Assembly: GCF_002099425.1 (NCBI RefSeq) | Contig: NW_018344105.1 | Coordinates: 6,574,501 to 6,638,500 of the forward strand | Origin: Phascolarctos cinereus | Taxonomy: Eukaryota; Chordata; Mammalia; Diprotodontia; Phascolarctidae | DNA: 64,000 nt | Reading direction: 5' to 3' | In this document: positions 47,285 through 58,334 of the stretch, piece by piece | Position numbering within the stretch: position 1 is the stretch's first letter | Layout: every line of letters starts with the position of its first letter | Made by a program: the position numbers and the translations under genes | The notes under the pieces: generated by a model | What the model saw: the letters and a program-made list of their open reading frames with translations, nothing else | What the model was told of the DNA's origin: nothing | Databases searched by the model: none

Positions 47285-47500
47285 CTATTATCCCCATTTT
47301 ACAGATGAAGAAACTGAGGCAGGCAGACATTAAATGACTTGCTCAGGGTTGTATAGCTAGTGTCTGAGGTTGAATTTGAACTCAGGTCTTCTTGACTCCA
47401 GGCCTGGTGTTCTAGCTACTGTGCCATCTGACTGCCTCTAGAATTTGAACTCAGGTCTTCTTGACTGAAGGCTCAGAGCTTTACCCACTGTGCCACCTAC
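47285..47500 (-). mobile_element. MIR SINE, antisense, with a 69-bp internal tandem duplication
   Basis: 'attttacagatgaagaaact', 'aaatgacttgctcagggttg'. The block beginning GAATTTGAACTCAGGTCTTC occurs at 47372 and again at 47441. Confidence 0.8.
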
Positions 47501-47604
47501 CTACCAATAATGGCTGCTGCTGAGAAACTGACAGTTCTTTAAGGTTTGTAAGAACTTTCTGGATGTTGTCTCATGTGGCCGTCACAGGACACATAGAAGT
47601 CTGG

Positions 47605-48095
47605 TAGGAGAATATAGTACAGTGGGATGAATGCCAATGGAACTCAGAGGAGCTGGGTTCACATCCTGCTTTCCTGTATGACCTTGGACAAAACACTTGG
47701 CCTCCCCCAGTCTTAGTTTCCTTATTTGTAAAATGAGGGGGTTGGATAAGTGTAGCAGAATGAGAATTGAAAGCAAGATCTTCTTTTGCTCTGCCTCAGA
47801 GGTTGGGAAACTAGATCACGTAGGATGTTAGAATTGTTTCTAAAATAAGAGTAAATGGGCTTGGAGTGAACCTCATTGAGATTTTCCTGTAAGTAAAATG
47901 CACATTCTATGGCAACATCATGGTGCGTGGTTGAAATTTAGATTCAAAAGGCCCATACTCCAGTCTTAGCTCTGCTCCTTACTACCTGTGGGACCTTGGC
48001 CCAGTCATTTCACCTCTCCCCTTTGCTTCCTCCTATATAATGTGGTAGGGCTGGGCTAGAGGATCTCTAAGGGCCTCTCTAGCTACAAGTCCCTT
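47605..48095 (+). mobile_element. Two MIR SINEs
   Basis: 47605-47765 ('tgaccttggacaaaacactt', 'ttccttatttgtaaaatgag') and 47930-48095 ('gctccttactacctgtggga', 'ttggcccagtcatttcacct'). Confidence 0.75.
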
Positions 48096-48099
48096 GATT

Positions 48100-48785
48100 C
48101 TATGCTGCATGGTTCTCTTCCTGAACTCCCACTCCCCAGTCTCAGCAATCCATGCCCAAGCTGCTGCAGAGGGCTTGGGAAGAAGCCTACTTGTTTAAGG
48201 GGGGTGGGGGCGGTGCCTGATGCAAGTGAAGACGTTGTTCCTTCTGATGGAATCCAAGCTCTTCTGTCAGATCCCTAGGGAATGGCTAAGAGAGTCAGCT
48301 GGCAGCGTCTGTGAAATGTATAGGCACCACTGGAGAAATCCAGGTGAACAGACTGTCTGCCCCCTTAGTTCCTTGAAGCCCCTAGGCCTCAGAGGGCTGG
48401 GCTAGGGCACAGGAGAGGTGACTAGCCCCGGAAGCAGAGATGTGAGGTTGGCTTGGGGCAGCGCCCCATCCCTTTCCCCGGCAAGGTGGGGAAGAGAAGG
48501 GGGAGGCCAATCCTCCAACTTTGGCTCATGGCCCAAGTCCTGCCTGATGGTGTTTAGCAGCCCCAGAGCATCCTGGACTGCTGGCGTCGTCTTTCTTTTT
48601 CTCTCTGATGTTCTCCTGTCCTTTCTTCAGCATAATTCTCTCCTCTCCCTCTGCCTTTCCCTTCCTTTTCTTCCCCCTTACCATCATTGCATCTCACCTG
48701 CTTGGCTTCCTTTCCTTTCACCCTCTGATTTCTCTCTTCCCTCTGCTCATCTCAGCTTCTCTTCCCGTCCTTCTCTTTGGCTCCC
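48100..48785. other. Intergenic stretch, partly CT-rich
   Basis: 48590-48790 is pyrimidine-rich. No gene or repeat family recognised. Confidence 0.45.
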
Positions 48786-48789
48786 ACCC

Positions 48790-49000
48790 TTCAGGAGGGT
48801 AGAAGGCCGTATTGGTTAGCAGTGTCAGTGGGGCTGGGGGAGGGAAGGAGCAAGAAGGGACCAGGTTAGACATAAAGAAGAACTTTCCCATAGTGGGGAT
48901 CATCCCGCTCTTGGGGTACAGGGAGCGAGTATCCAAGAGGTGGCGGTGGCATCTCTGTCTTTGAAAGGTTTTAAAAACAAGCAAGACTCATTTGGCTGCC
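48790..49000 (+). mobile_element. CR1/L3-type LINE 3' fragment
   Basis: 'ggttagacataaagaagaac' and 'catctctgtctttgaaaggt' follow the CR1/L3 3' pattern (an element with 'agacttaaggaaaaacttcc' and 'ggaggtcttcaag'). Confidence 0.55.
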
Positions 49001-49269
49001 ACGGTTTTTAACGTGGTCCTAGAGGCAAGTGGAGGCCTTAATGAGTTTCAAGTCCTCCCCCCTTCTTCCACTCTGGGAGTCACTGAATCCTTTAACTTCT
49101 CATCCTAGGTCCTATTAATGTCATCCTTTGAGCTCCTTTTCACAGGCTGAATAAAAGGGCTTTGACCTCAGTCGCTCTCCTCTGATAACCCCGCTTCCCT
49201 TCCATATGCTCTGACTCACTGGGGGAGAATCACACATGTCTCTTTGGATGAAGCACTCGGCCCAGCGCC

Positions 49270-49740
49270 AACAGACCTGGCTCTCGTTCCCTGGCTCTGT
49301 CCTACACTTTCATTAAGATCTTAGGCAAGTCCATTCCTTCCCCAAGCCTCAGTTTCCCTTTCTGTAAATGGAATGAATACATGCTCTAAGGAGGCAGAGT
49401 CCTTTGTGGGGACACAGAGTCAAGGGGAGTTTCAGTGGCTTTTAGTACTTTCTGGGCTTTCCCATTGCTCCCTGACCCCTGAGGTTCCTCTAACAGAAGG
49501 AAGCTATTCCTCACAAGGGTCACAAAGCCACACTAAATGGCTTCCCACAGAAGGGCCTCCTGAGATGGGGTGAATGGTCTGATACTCCAGAGTTATTTAA
49601 TGGAGACAATATTGGATTAGTAGTCTAGGAAACTGGCATCAAATCCTGGCTCTCTCTTCCCCTTACCATATGGGTGACCTCGGCTAAGTTCCTTTTACTC
49701 TCTGGGCCTCAGTTTCCTCCTCTAGATTTAGGATTTGGTC
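49270..49740 (+). mobile_element. Two degraded MIR SINEs
   Basis: About 49270-49380 ('caagcctcagtttccctttc') and 49600-49740 ('actctctgggcctcagtttc'). Confidence 0.65.
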
Positions 49741-49744
49741 ATCC

Positions 49745-50595
49745 TATTGCCACTAGAGGAAGTTAGGGCAGGTACTTCCTGACTATAAGGGATGGGATTG
49801 AAAGCAGCCTGGGAACAGAAATCACGCCACGGAGGGGTCACCTATTCTGCCTACACGAGGTTCGTCCCAGGTACAGGTACGCTGTGTCAGACACAGGACA
49901 CAGTGGGAAGGATGCCTGTGTTGGCATCTGTTGCTGATAGGGAGACACTGTATAGAGGGGATGCTGTTCCTCCCTGACATCCCATTTCCCCACCTCCCAT
50001 AGTGGCCCAGGAGTGACTTCAGGCAAGAGGCTGTCCCCCTCCTCAGGGTTACCTGTGAGCAGCTGAACTACCTTCTAATCTGTGGGCGGTGACAGGGACA
50101 GAGCACCAGGTCCCCGCCCCAGAAGGTGCCCAGATGGGCCCAAGCCAGAGGGCCTTTGCCCAGCTCTTCCTTGAATCTTTTCCAGCAGCAGAGGGTTAAA
50201 CTCTGACTCCTGGAGGCTGGAGACCAGAGAAAGACAATGCAGGAGGAAGAAGGAGCCAAGGCCCAGATTTGTCATAGCTGTAGAATGAGTTGATTTGTTT
50301 TTAACCATAATAATGATTAATATTATGACAACACCCTGCATCGCGGGTATAAAAACACTATCCTCTCCCAAAACATGACTCAACCCCTGCACTCCCAGTT
50401 AGGCCTGAGATTCCTTGGAAGGCAGCTGAGAACTCTCATGGCAGTTCCTTTCCTTGTCTCAGGGCTGTGCAGAAAAGCTGCTGGTGACCCTGACGCTGGA
50501 AGCCTTCCCAAGACCCAGGGAGATAGCCTGGGGCCAAGAGAGCCCAACCCAGCAGTGGTCCAATGGCGGGGCCAGGGGGAGCCAGGATGGGTGGG
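49745..50595. other. Intergenic stretch, unassigned
   Basis: No gene, RNA or clear repeat. Confidence 0.45.
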
Positions 50596-50838
50596 ATGGT
50601 GGAAAGGAGACCCTGGAGTCTAGCCCCAACTCAGTCACTGAGTAGCCACGTGGCCTTGGATAAGTCCCCTCTGTTTGACTATCTGTACAACGAGAGGACC
50701 AAGCTCAGTGAGCCTTGCCGCCTTTCTCTTGAGTTGCGAGAGAAAGGGGGAAGAGTAAGCTATCCACTAGATAATTCCCCAGTCACTTTCTGAAGTTAGG
50801 GCATGAAATAGAAGCCAGGATACCCATGATGCCCATGG

Positions 50839-51200
50839 TTGGACTTGGCAAAACTGTAATGTCATTCAGAGGCCCCTAGGTGGCATAGTGGATAGAGTGC
50901 TAGACTTGGAATCAGGAAGACCTGAGTTCAAATGCTACCTCCTATACTATCCGTCTCAGTTTACTCATCTGTAAATGAAGGGATTGGACGACTCTGTGGC
51001 ATGGAAGGTCCCTTCCAGTTGGACTTTGCAAAACCATAATGTCATTCAGAGGCCCCTAGGTGGCATAGTGGAGAGAGGGCTTAGGAGTCAGGAAGACCTG
51101 CGTTCAAATCGCACGGCAGACACTGGCTGTCTGATTCTAGATGAATCATTTAATCACTCAATATCTCAGTTTCCTTATCTGTAAAATGAGGGAGGAGGGT
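50839..51200 (+). repeat. 180-bp tandem duplication containing a SINE head
   Basis: TTGGACTTKGCAAAAC starts at 50839 and 51019. Each copy runs through 'atgtcattcagaggccccta' into a SINE ('ggtggcatagtgga', 'gtcaggaagacctg'). Confidence 0.85.
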
Positions 51201-51364
51201 TAAGTTATATGCCTTCCAACTCTGAATCTCTGATCCTATGATTTTGGCAAGCGGTTTGAGGTAGGATTCGAGCCCAAGTTTTCTTCCTGACTCAGAGACT
51301 TGATTCGATTAGTATCCATTCCTTGCCTGCCCAAAGTCTCTCTTCCTTCCTGTGAGGCCTTGTA

Positions 51365-51545
51365 GAACCTTGATCCTCAGAACAGTTTTGTGAGGCAGGT
51401 AGTGTTTATTAGTAGTATTATTCCCATTGTGTAGATGAGGAAAGTGAGGCTCAAGGGGAATGAAGTGACTTGCCTAAGATGGACTATGTAGCAGACGGAC
51501 TTGACCTTGGGACTCCTGGCTCCAGTATGGCCTGCACATACGAGT
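51365..51545 (-). mobile_element. MIR SINE, antisense
   Basis: 'tgtgtagatgaggaaagtga', 'gaagtgacttgcctaagatg'. Confidence 0.7.
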
Positions 51546-51679
51546 GTGTGTCTGCCTTCTGTATAGCTGTGTGTATATGAACATCTATTAGTGCTGGAGG
51601 TGTACATGTGAGTGTGATTACTAGGAAGTGTGAATACATGTGCCAGGATGAGTCCAAAGCTGGTTTCCTCTTCTCTTGA

Positions 51680-53335
51680 GTCCTGCGTCCCCTCATCTTA
51701 TCCTGCCAAGCCTCAGTCTTGCATCATTCCCACCAGCTGCTTCACTCCTGTCTCAATTGGGCCCTCACTTCACCAAGGCAATCCTTTTATATCTCCCTGA
51801 CACCCCCCCCACTAGTTCTCCCAACTCTTTCATTCCCACTCAGACCTCCCATAGCTCCTCTTTCCCCATCCTTACAGCTGAGAACTTTGTCTCATATTTC
51901 ACTGAAACAAATTGAGGCCATTCACTGGGAACCCCCATCTTTCCCCTCTTCATGTTCCATCCCTCAGCTGCCTTCCGCCACTATCTCCTCCTTCACCTGT
52001 CTCACATGAAGATGTGGCCCTTCTGGTCAAGGCCAAGCCATCTACATGCACAAGTGATTCCATTCCATCTCATCTCCTCTAGCAGATTGCCCCCTCCCTT
52101 ATCTCCACTCTTACTAATGTTCAATCCCTCCTTTTCTATTGCCTACTTCCCCTCTGCTTGTCAATTTGCCTATGTCTTCCCTGTTTCCCAAAGATCCTCA
52201 TTTGATCTGTCGGCTCCTGCTAGCTATTGTCCCTAAGTCTCTTGTCCCTTTTGTGGCTGAACTACAATTGGTGCCTGCACTTTCTTTTCTCTCACTCTTC
52301 TCTTAACTCTCTGTAGTCTGGCTTCTGACTTCATTCAACTGAAAACCCTCTCTCCAAAGTTACCAAGATCTGTCAGTTGCCCAATGCAGGGGCCTTTTCT
52401 CAATTCTCATTCTCTTTGATCTCTCCGCAGCCTCTGACACTGTTGCTCACCCTCTTCTCTCCAGGTTTTCATGACACTACTCTCTCCTGGTTCTCCTTCT
52501 GCCCATCTGACCGCTCCTTCTCAGTCTCCTTTGCTGTGTCATCCTCTAGATTGTACTGTGTGGGCCCCAAGGCTATGTCTTGGGTCTTCTCTTCTCCTTC
52601 TAAACTATATATTTTGCTTAGTGAGCTCATCAACTCCCATGGGTTTAATCATTAGCTGTAAGCAGTTGATTTTTTCCCTCTTTCTGTCCAGCCCTAACCT
52701 CTCTCCTGATCTCCAGCTTCTTATCAGACATTTTGAACGGGATGTTTCTTAGACATCTTAAACTCAACATGTCCAGAACGAAATTCATTACCTTTCCTCC
52801 CAAACTTTCACCTCTTCTTTTTTAAAAAAATTAATTTATTTTTGGTTTTCAACAATCACTTCCATATGCTTTTGAGTTTTAAATTTTTCTCCCCCTCCCT
52901 CTCTGCCTCCCTCCCCAAGATGACGTGCAATCTGATAGAGGCTCTACATATACATTCCTGTTAAACATATTTTCACATTAGTCATGTTCCTCCAATAGGA
53001 GGAACCACAAGAAAGAGGAAACAAAACAAAACAGAAGAAAAAAAAAAGAGCAAATAGTATGCTTTGATCTGCATTCAAACTCCACAGTTCTTTCTCTGGA
53101 TAAACTTTCACCTCTTCTGAACTTTCCTGTTACTGTTGAGGGTTACACCTGGGAGTGTTATCTTCCCAGTCGCCCAGGTTGGAAACCTAGGTGTCATCTG
53201 AGACTCATCACTCTCACCCCACCTAGCCAATTTTTTGCCAAGACCTTTTGATTCTTCCTTCACAACATCTCTCCTATATACCATCTTCCCTATTATTGTC
53301 TTCACAATCAGCAGCCACAGCACCTGAAACTCTCC
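51680..53335 (+). mobile_element. L2 LINE fragment interrupted by L1
   Basis: L2 text on both sides of the L1 insert: 'agacatcttaaactcaacat' before it and 'ctgttactgttgagggttac', 'cagtcgcccaggttggaaac' after it. No intact ORF. Confidence 0.8.
52819..53101 (-). mobile_element. 5'-truncated L1 insertion with 17-bp target-site duplication
   Basis: Read on the minus strand it is the 3'UTR of a marsupial L1, ending AATAAATTAATTTTTTTAAA. It is flanked by perfect repeats AAACTTTCACCTCTTCT at 52802-52818 and 53102-53118. About 283 bases long, inside L2. Confidence 0.93.
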
Positions 53336-53674
53336 TTGTGAATCCCTTCATGGCCCCCAGGAGCTAGGCAGGCTATTCATGCATTTATTCATTCAGCAAA
53401 CATTAATTAGAGCCTGCTGGAGGGGAGCTCCTAGGGGAGAAAAGACACAAACACTCAAAAAAAGCTACAATACACACTATTACATGATAGGAGCATTCAG
53501 AGGGACAAAGTGATATGGAAGTGCCAGCCAACGTGCATTCTAAACAGGGCCAAAGAACTTTGTTACCTGGGAGGGTAACACTTTAACTAGCTGATGATCC
53601 TGGCGGTGTGGAAGCAAAGACTTTTCTATATTTGCAAAGAGATAAGAGGGTGTTCAAGAAAAAAGCAGACAGAA

Positions 53675-53885
53675 GAGGACTATGCTACAGTGCTAAGGAC
53701 ACTGGCTTTGGAGTCATCTGACCTTGGCCAAGTCATTTCCCTGCTTGAGCCTTCATTTCCTCCTCTATAAAATATATGTTATATATTAATCCAATATATA
53801 AAATAAATATCTGAAATGAAAATTTTCTATAAATATAAAATCAAATAGATGATCTCTAGGGTCCCTTCTAGCTCTAAATCTGGCA
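53675..53885 (+). mobile_element. MIR SINE, degraded
   Basis: 'ctgaccttggccaagtcatt', 'gagccttcatttcctcctct', 'agggtcccttctagctctaa'. Confidence 0.75.
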
Positions 53886-53889
53886 TTCA

Positions 53890-54360
53890 GTTGTTTAAAA
53901 ACTTTCTTTCCATTTCTATTGTTATAGTCACTGTGCATATTTTTCCCTGGTTCTGCTTATTTCAGTTCTTCATAGTCATCGTTTCTTATTATACAATGAT
54001 AGATTCCATTACATTCATTTGTTGAGCCAATCCCCAATCAATGGGCATATATTTTGTTCCCAGGTTTTTTGCTGCCACAAAAGTGCTCCTCTGAATATTT
54101 TGCTGTCTATGGGACCTTTCTTTTTGACTTTGACCTCTTTGGGGTATGTCCAGCAGTGGGATCTCTAGATCAAAGAGTAGGGACATTTCAGCCATTTCCT
54201 TTGCATGATCCCGAATGACTTTCCAACATGTTTGGACCAATTCATAGCTCCACCAACAGGGCATAAATTAGTGCACCTGCTTTTTCCGCAGCCCCTCCGA
54301 CATTGACCATTCCCATATTTAGTTATCTTTGCCAATTTGCTGGGTGTGAAGTGAAACCTT
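53890..54360 (-). mobile_element. L1 LINE fragment, antisense
   Basis: 'ttgagccaatccccaatcaa', 'tgggcatatattttgttccc', 'gcagtgggatctctagatca' and 'aattcatagctccaccaaca' are the reverse complement of the L1 ORF2 end. Confidence 0.85.
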
Positions 54361-54974
54361 TCCTAAATAGGGCCTTGTGACTTCCCGGGGATACCCACAC
54401 ACTGGCTGGCCCTGCTGCCCAGGGGGCAGTTCCCAGGATGTCTGGTAGACAGTAGAGATCTGAACAGCTGTGCAATGGTGGCAGTGACTAGGTGACATTT
54501 CTGTAGGAATGGGGTGAGCCAGATTCCAGCTCTCGGGGCCCTCTCCCTCCCAGGCTTTTGGATCAGCTGCGTTGTCAACAGCTGCGGTGCTTGGGCTGAA
54601 CAGCTGTTGGAGGGGGGTGGACTGCTCAATGACCTCCAGCTTTGTTTTGTTGGAAAGTTGCAAGCCCCCTCAGTGGGGTTGCAGGTTAGGAGCAAGGTAA
54701 ACTCTTCTGGCCAAGGCCCCGCAGGGGTCAGGCTCCTGTTCATGGCCCTTGTTGACACAGCTTTCAGTCTCCAAGTTTGCTCGCTTTCTTTAATTAGTGC
54801 AGTCAGGCCAAAAGCTGAGTGGCTTCTCACTGAGATGGCTGCTGCCAGGATCCCCCTTCCTTCCTGTTTGGAAGCTCAGCATCATATTCGCCTTTGAGAC
54901 TGCCTGGATTCTCTGTGAGCATGGAAATATGCACACGTGTGTGTATCCCTGGGTGTGCAGAAATACACAGAAAC
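54361..54974. other. Unique intergenic stretch
   Basis: Repeat-poor. It contains 'tttctttaattagtgcagtc' near 54790, an A/T-rich homeodomain-like core. No gene recognised. Confidence 0.4.
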
Positions 54975-55085
54975 ACTATGGTAGGCTTAGGAGGGACCTT
55001 GGGGCTCCTGGAGTCCGACCTCTTCTTTTTGCAGATGGGAAAACTGAGTCTTGGCCCCAGGCGAAATACCGGTAGCCAAAGCAGG
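54975..55085 (-). mobile_element. MIR fragment, antisense
   Basis: 'ttgcagatgggaaaactgag', 'cttggggctcctggagtccg'. Confidence 0.55.
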
Positions 55086-55129
55086 GAAGAGAGCAATCAG
55101 CAAAAGTGCTGACTATGGGTTCTGTTTTC

Positions 55130-55440
55130 ATTTCTATTGTCAACACTAATCCTTTGCTTAGAAAGGCGGCCTTGATTAAAGCCACCAAGGGCTTGGAGGA
55201 AAGAGAATGTGTTTGAATTCTCCCAGGGAATTCTCTCTCTTTAACTTGCGGGTTCTTTACATTTCCAGCGGGAGATCGCGGCCAAGTTGAGCCTTCCCTG
55301 GCCTGGTACCAATAGAGCAAATGAAAGGCTTAGGCCTGTGCCATAGAGTCCTGATCCATTAATTGGCTCACTGCCTTTGCCTCCCGCACAGGTTAGCTTT
55401 TGTTTGCTTAGCGCTTAGGTAGGGAACAGTGTTTATGGGG
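55130..55440. promoter_or_regulatory. Repeat-poor candidate conserved element
   Basis: About 300 bases with no repeat landmark, several CpGs among AT-rich text, and motifs such as CCATTAATTGGCTC. A regulatory role is inference only. Confidence 0.3.
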
Positions 55441-55446
55441 AGGGCA

Positions 55447-55449
<3 letters not shown>

Positions 55450-55499
<50 letters not shown>
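55450..55499. repeat. (GT)n microsatellite
   Basis: About 24 uninterrupted GT dinucleotides. Confidence 0.97.
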
Positions 55500-55500
<1 letters not shown>

Positions 55501-56130
55501 CCGTGTGTACCAGGCCATGCCGAGGGGATGTTACAGGAAGGGCACTGGGGTGGGAGACAGTGAACCCTCCATGATAAACACAGTGAATGACCGGTGCTGC
55601 CTTGTGGTCCTGCCACTCTGACCAAAAAGAGAAACCCTGGGCATGTTTCTAAGATAGGGGCTTGTGACTTTCTTCAGCTCCTGCTGCCCAGGGGAAGTTC
55701 CTAGGGTGTCTCCTGATCAGACAACAGAGCTGTCAGAGTGAGGGGAGCTGGGTTTAAATCCTGGTTTTTCCATACCCTCTCTCTGGAGTTTAGTTTCTTC
55801 ATCTATCATATGAAATGGTTGGGATAGATTATCTTTTAGGTTCCTTCTTGCTGAAGCTTCCCATGATCCTCTTCTCCATATCTCGGCTCCAGTTACCAGA
55901 CTCCTTGAGGGATTGTGTGGATCAGAGCTCCGCTTACTGGAGCCAAAAGAAGAGAGGTGCATAGCGTCATCAAGGTGATGCTGATGGGGGGGCGGGGCAG
56001 AGTGGGGCACGAGGAATGAGGAGGGGGTGCTGTGAGTTGCGGCCCTTTTTCCTTCTCTCCCCACCCACGTCTGTACCCCTCCAGTGTTCATGCACAAACC
56101 TGCTTCCTCTTTTCTCTCTTTGGTTCTCAA

Positions 56131-56489
56131 GTGAGAGAGACACAGAGACTGAGAGGAAGGGAGACAAGACACAGGGAAGGAGGAAAAAGGCACAGCAAGG
56201 GAAGGGGAGGAGGGGAGACAGATGGAGGAGGGACACAGACACAGGGTGGGAGAAGAGAGAGACTGATGGGGAAGGAGATAGAGACAGAGGGAGGGGGAGA
56301 CAGTGGAGGGAGAAGGACATGAGAGGGAGAGAGAAAGACAGATGGAGAGAGAAAGCGAGGGAGAAAGAGACACGGGGAGGAGGGGAGAGACACAGAGACA
56401 GAGAGGGAGAAAGAGACATGGAGGCTGAGCAGGAAGGAAAGAGAAAGAGACCAAGACAGAGAAGGATGGAGGGAGAGAGAAAAAGAATG
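56131..56489. repeat. GA-rich low-complexity tract
   Basis: About 360 bases, overwhelmingly G and A on the plus strand with scattered CAC/GAC. It produces long artificial open frames on both strands. Confidence 0.93.
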
Positions 56490-56499
56490 CTCCAGCAAA

Positions 56500-57585
56500 G
56501 GCATTGTGACTGGGCTAAGGATAGTGGAAATGGGGGCCAGTTGGGTGGGCAGGGGCAGGCTGCGCTGCTGGGGAAATAGAGAGAGAGCCTTGGGATCTGG
56601 GCCCAGGAATTCCCGCCGGGGACCAAACACGTTCCACCTGCCGCCTCCTGAAGCTCCCAACTCCGTCATGGAATTTCTTTGCAGACAGACAGATTGGACT
56701 TTGGAAACAGGCTTGATGAAAAATGAGTTTCCTTCTTTTTCCTCACAGAGGCCAGCCAAGAACCGGAGCTCAGGCTCACTTGGAAAGCAAACCAAGAGGC
56801 CAAGTAATTGTTTTGTCGTGTGAACCCCTTCTTCATTAGGGACTTTGAACCTTCCGGAGGCTCCCTGGTCTTCTTGAAGCTGGTTGCCAGAAGGCCTTGG
56901 CTTGGCAGGCTGCCTGGCATCAGGGCTGGCCCTCCCCAGAGCCAGAAGTAGGCAGACACCTATGTTGAAGGAGGGGGAGGCCTGGGTTCTTTCCCCCTTC
57001 CCTCTCTCCCAAGGAGAGGAAGGGGAGAATGAATGGCGTCTACCTGCCAGGGAGCAGGGTGATGACTGGGGGATGGCGGAAGAGCCAAGAAAAGGGAAGG
57101 CCAGGGGTGGGGCTGACTCCCTAGCAGCCAGAGACAGGAGGGCCCCTGCGTATTTGGACTTTGTCTTGTTGGGGGAAGATGGCATCCAACGAAGGAGGAC
57201 TTTCGAAGCTCAGCTCTCTTTACCTTGCTTTCAAACAAACAAACAAACACAAACAACCGGCTGGTCAGGCTGCAGAACTGGGGAGAGCCAGGAACAATAA
57301 AAGAAAGTGGGAGAGAGAAAGCAAAACTGTCTTCTTGCTCCCTTCTCCCCCAACCTTGGCAGAGATTGGCAGGTGAAGGCATGACTCGGAGGGGAGGGGT
57401 CTGCCAAAGGCTTCCTCAGACTCTGCCTCTGGGGATGACACACACACAGCTTTGGGGCTCATAGGTGTCTTCATGTGGTTTGTTTTCCCTCTTTTTAATA
57501 ACACTTTCTTCTGTAATATTGTGAATCATTTGCCTGCAAGTGAGGAGTCAATCTCAGCATCCCAGAGGGCCCCAAGCTACCCACT
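56500..57585. other. Intergenic stretch, unassigned
   Basis: Moderately GC-rich unique sequence with a short AAAC run at 57233-57256. No gene recognised. Confidence 0.45.
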
Positions 57586-57589
57586 ATCA

Positions 57590-57750
57590 TGGCATAGATC
57601 AGAGGATTTAGTTCTTGAAGAGACCTTATCTGGCTCAGCTTTCTCATCTTTAGATGAAGAAACTGAAGGCCAGAAAGGGCCAACGACTTGCCCAGGAACA
57701 CACAGGCAGTGTAATAGAGTCCGGATTTGAACCCAGGTCTTTGGATTTCA
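57590..57750 (-). mobile_element. MIR SINE, antisense
   Basis: 'gatgaagaaactgaaggcca', 'aacgacttgcccaggaacac', 'tttgaacccaggtctttgga'. Confidence 0.8.
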
Positions 57751-57834
57751 GGTGCAGTGCTTCTGCCTGGTTGGGGCCATGAGCCCAGATCAATGTGCCA
57801 ATCCCCCAAGGAAGCAGACTTGAATTCCTGAGGC

Positions 57835-58020
57835 CCAGAGTTGGAGTCTTAGCTTTTAACACTTGCTCATGTGACTACAGGCAAGTTACTTAATTTTTCT
57901 GAGCCTCAGTTTCCTCATCTGTAAAACAGGTAAACTCATATATTACCTCCCTCACAGGATTGTTGTGAGGAAAATGTTTTGTAACCTTTAAGGCACTATA
58001 GAAATTGGGAACTATTGTTA
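57835..58020 (+). mobile_element. THER1/MIR CORE-SINE
   Basis: 'tgagcctcagtttcctcatc', 'tgtaaaacaggtaaactcat', 'cacaggattgttgtgaggaa', 'gtaacctttaaggcactata'. Confidence 0.88.
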
Positions 58021-58139
58021 TGATCGGGCCCTTCGTGTCATGAAAGTTTCAAACACAAAGGTTATACATATGTGGTATGATTTGTGGGGGAGGGTACAGA
58101 AAGGCATTACAAACTTCATATTATCACTCCCATTTTGGG

Positions 58140-58330
58140 AGGGCCCAGACCTGTGATTTCGTTGCTGTAGGGAACCTCCTCTGCTATAGCCTATAAACCA
58201 GTCTTACATAGTGGCCTGGGCCACTGAGAGGTTTTTATTTGCCCAGGGTGACCCAGCCAGTATATGTCAGAGGTGGATCTCGAACCCAGATCTTCCTGGT
58301 TCTGAGGCTGCCACCTGTATACAGTGTATC
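58140..58330 (-). mobile_element. MIR SINE, antisense, degraded
   Basis: 'cccagggtgacccagccagt', 'tcgaacccagatcttcctgg'. Confidence 0.6.
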
Positions 58331-58334
58331 TCCT

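Noticed and set aside
51676-52752. Cluster of open frames rich in Ser, Pro and Leu
   Set aside because: L2 sequence in various frames, interrupted by an L1 insertion.
55970-57185. Long overlapping open frames on the minus strand (up to about 350 codons)
   Set aside because: They come from the GA-rich tract, which yields Ser/Leu/Pro low-complexity text. No domain, no splice logic and no codon-like pattern.
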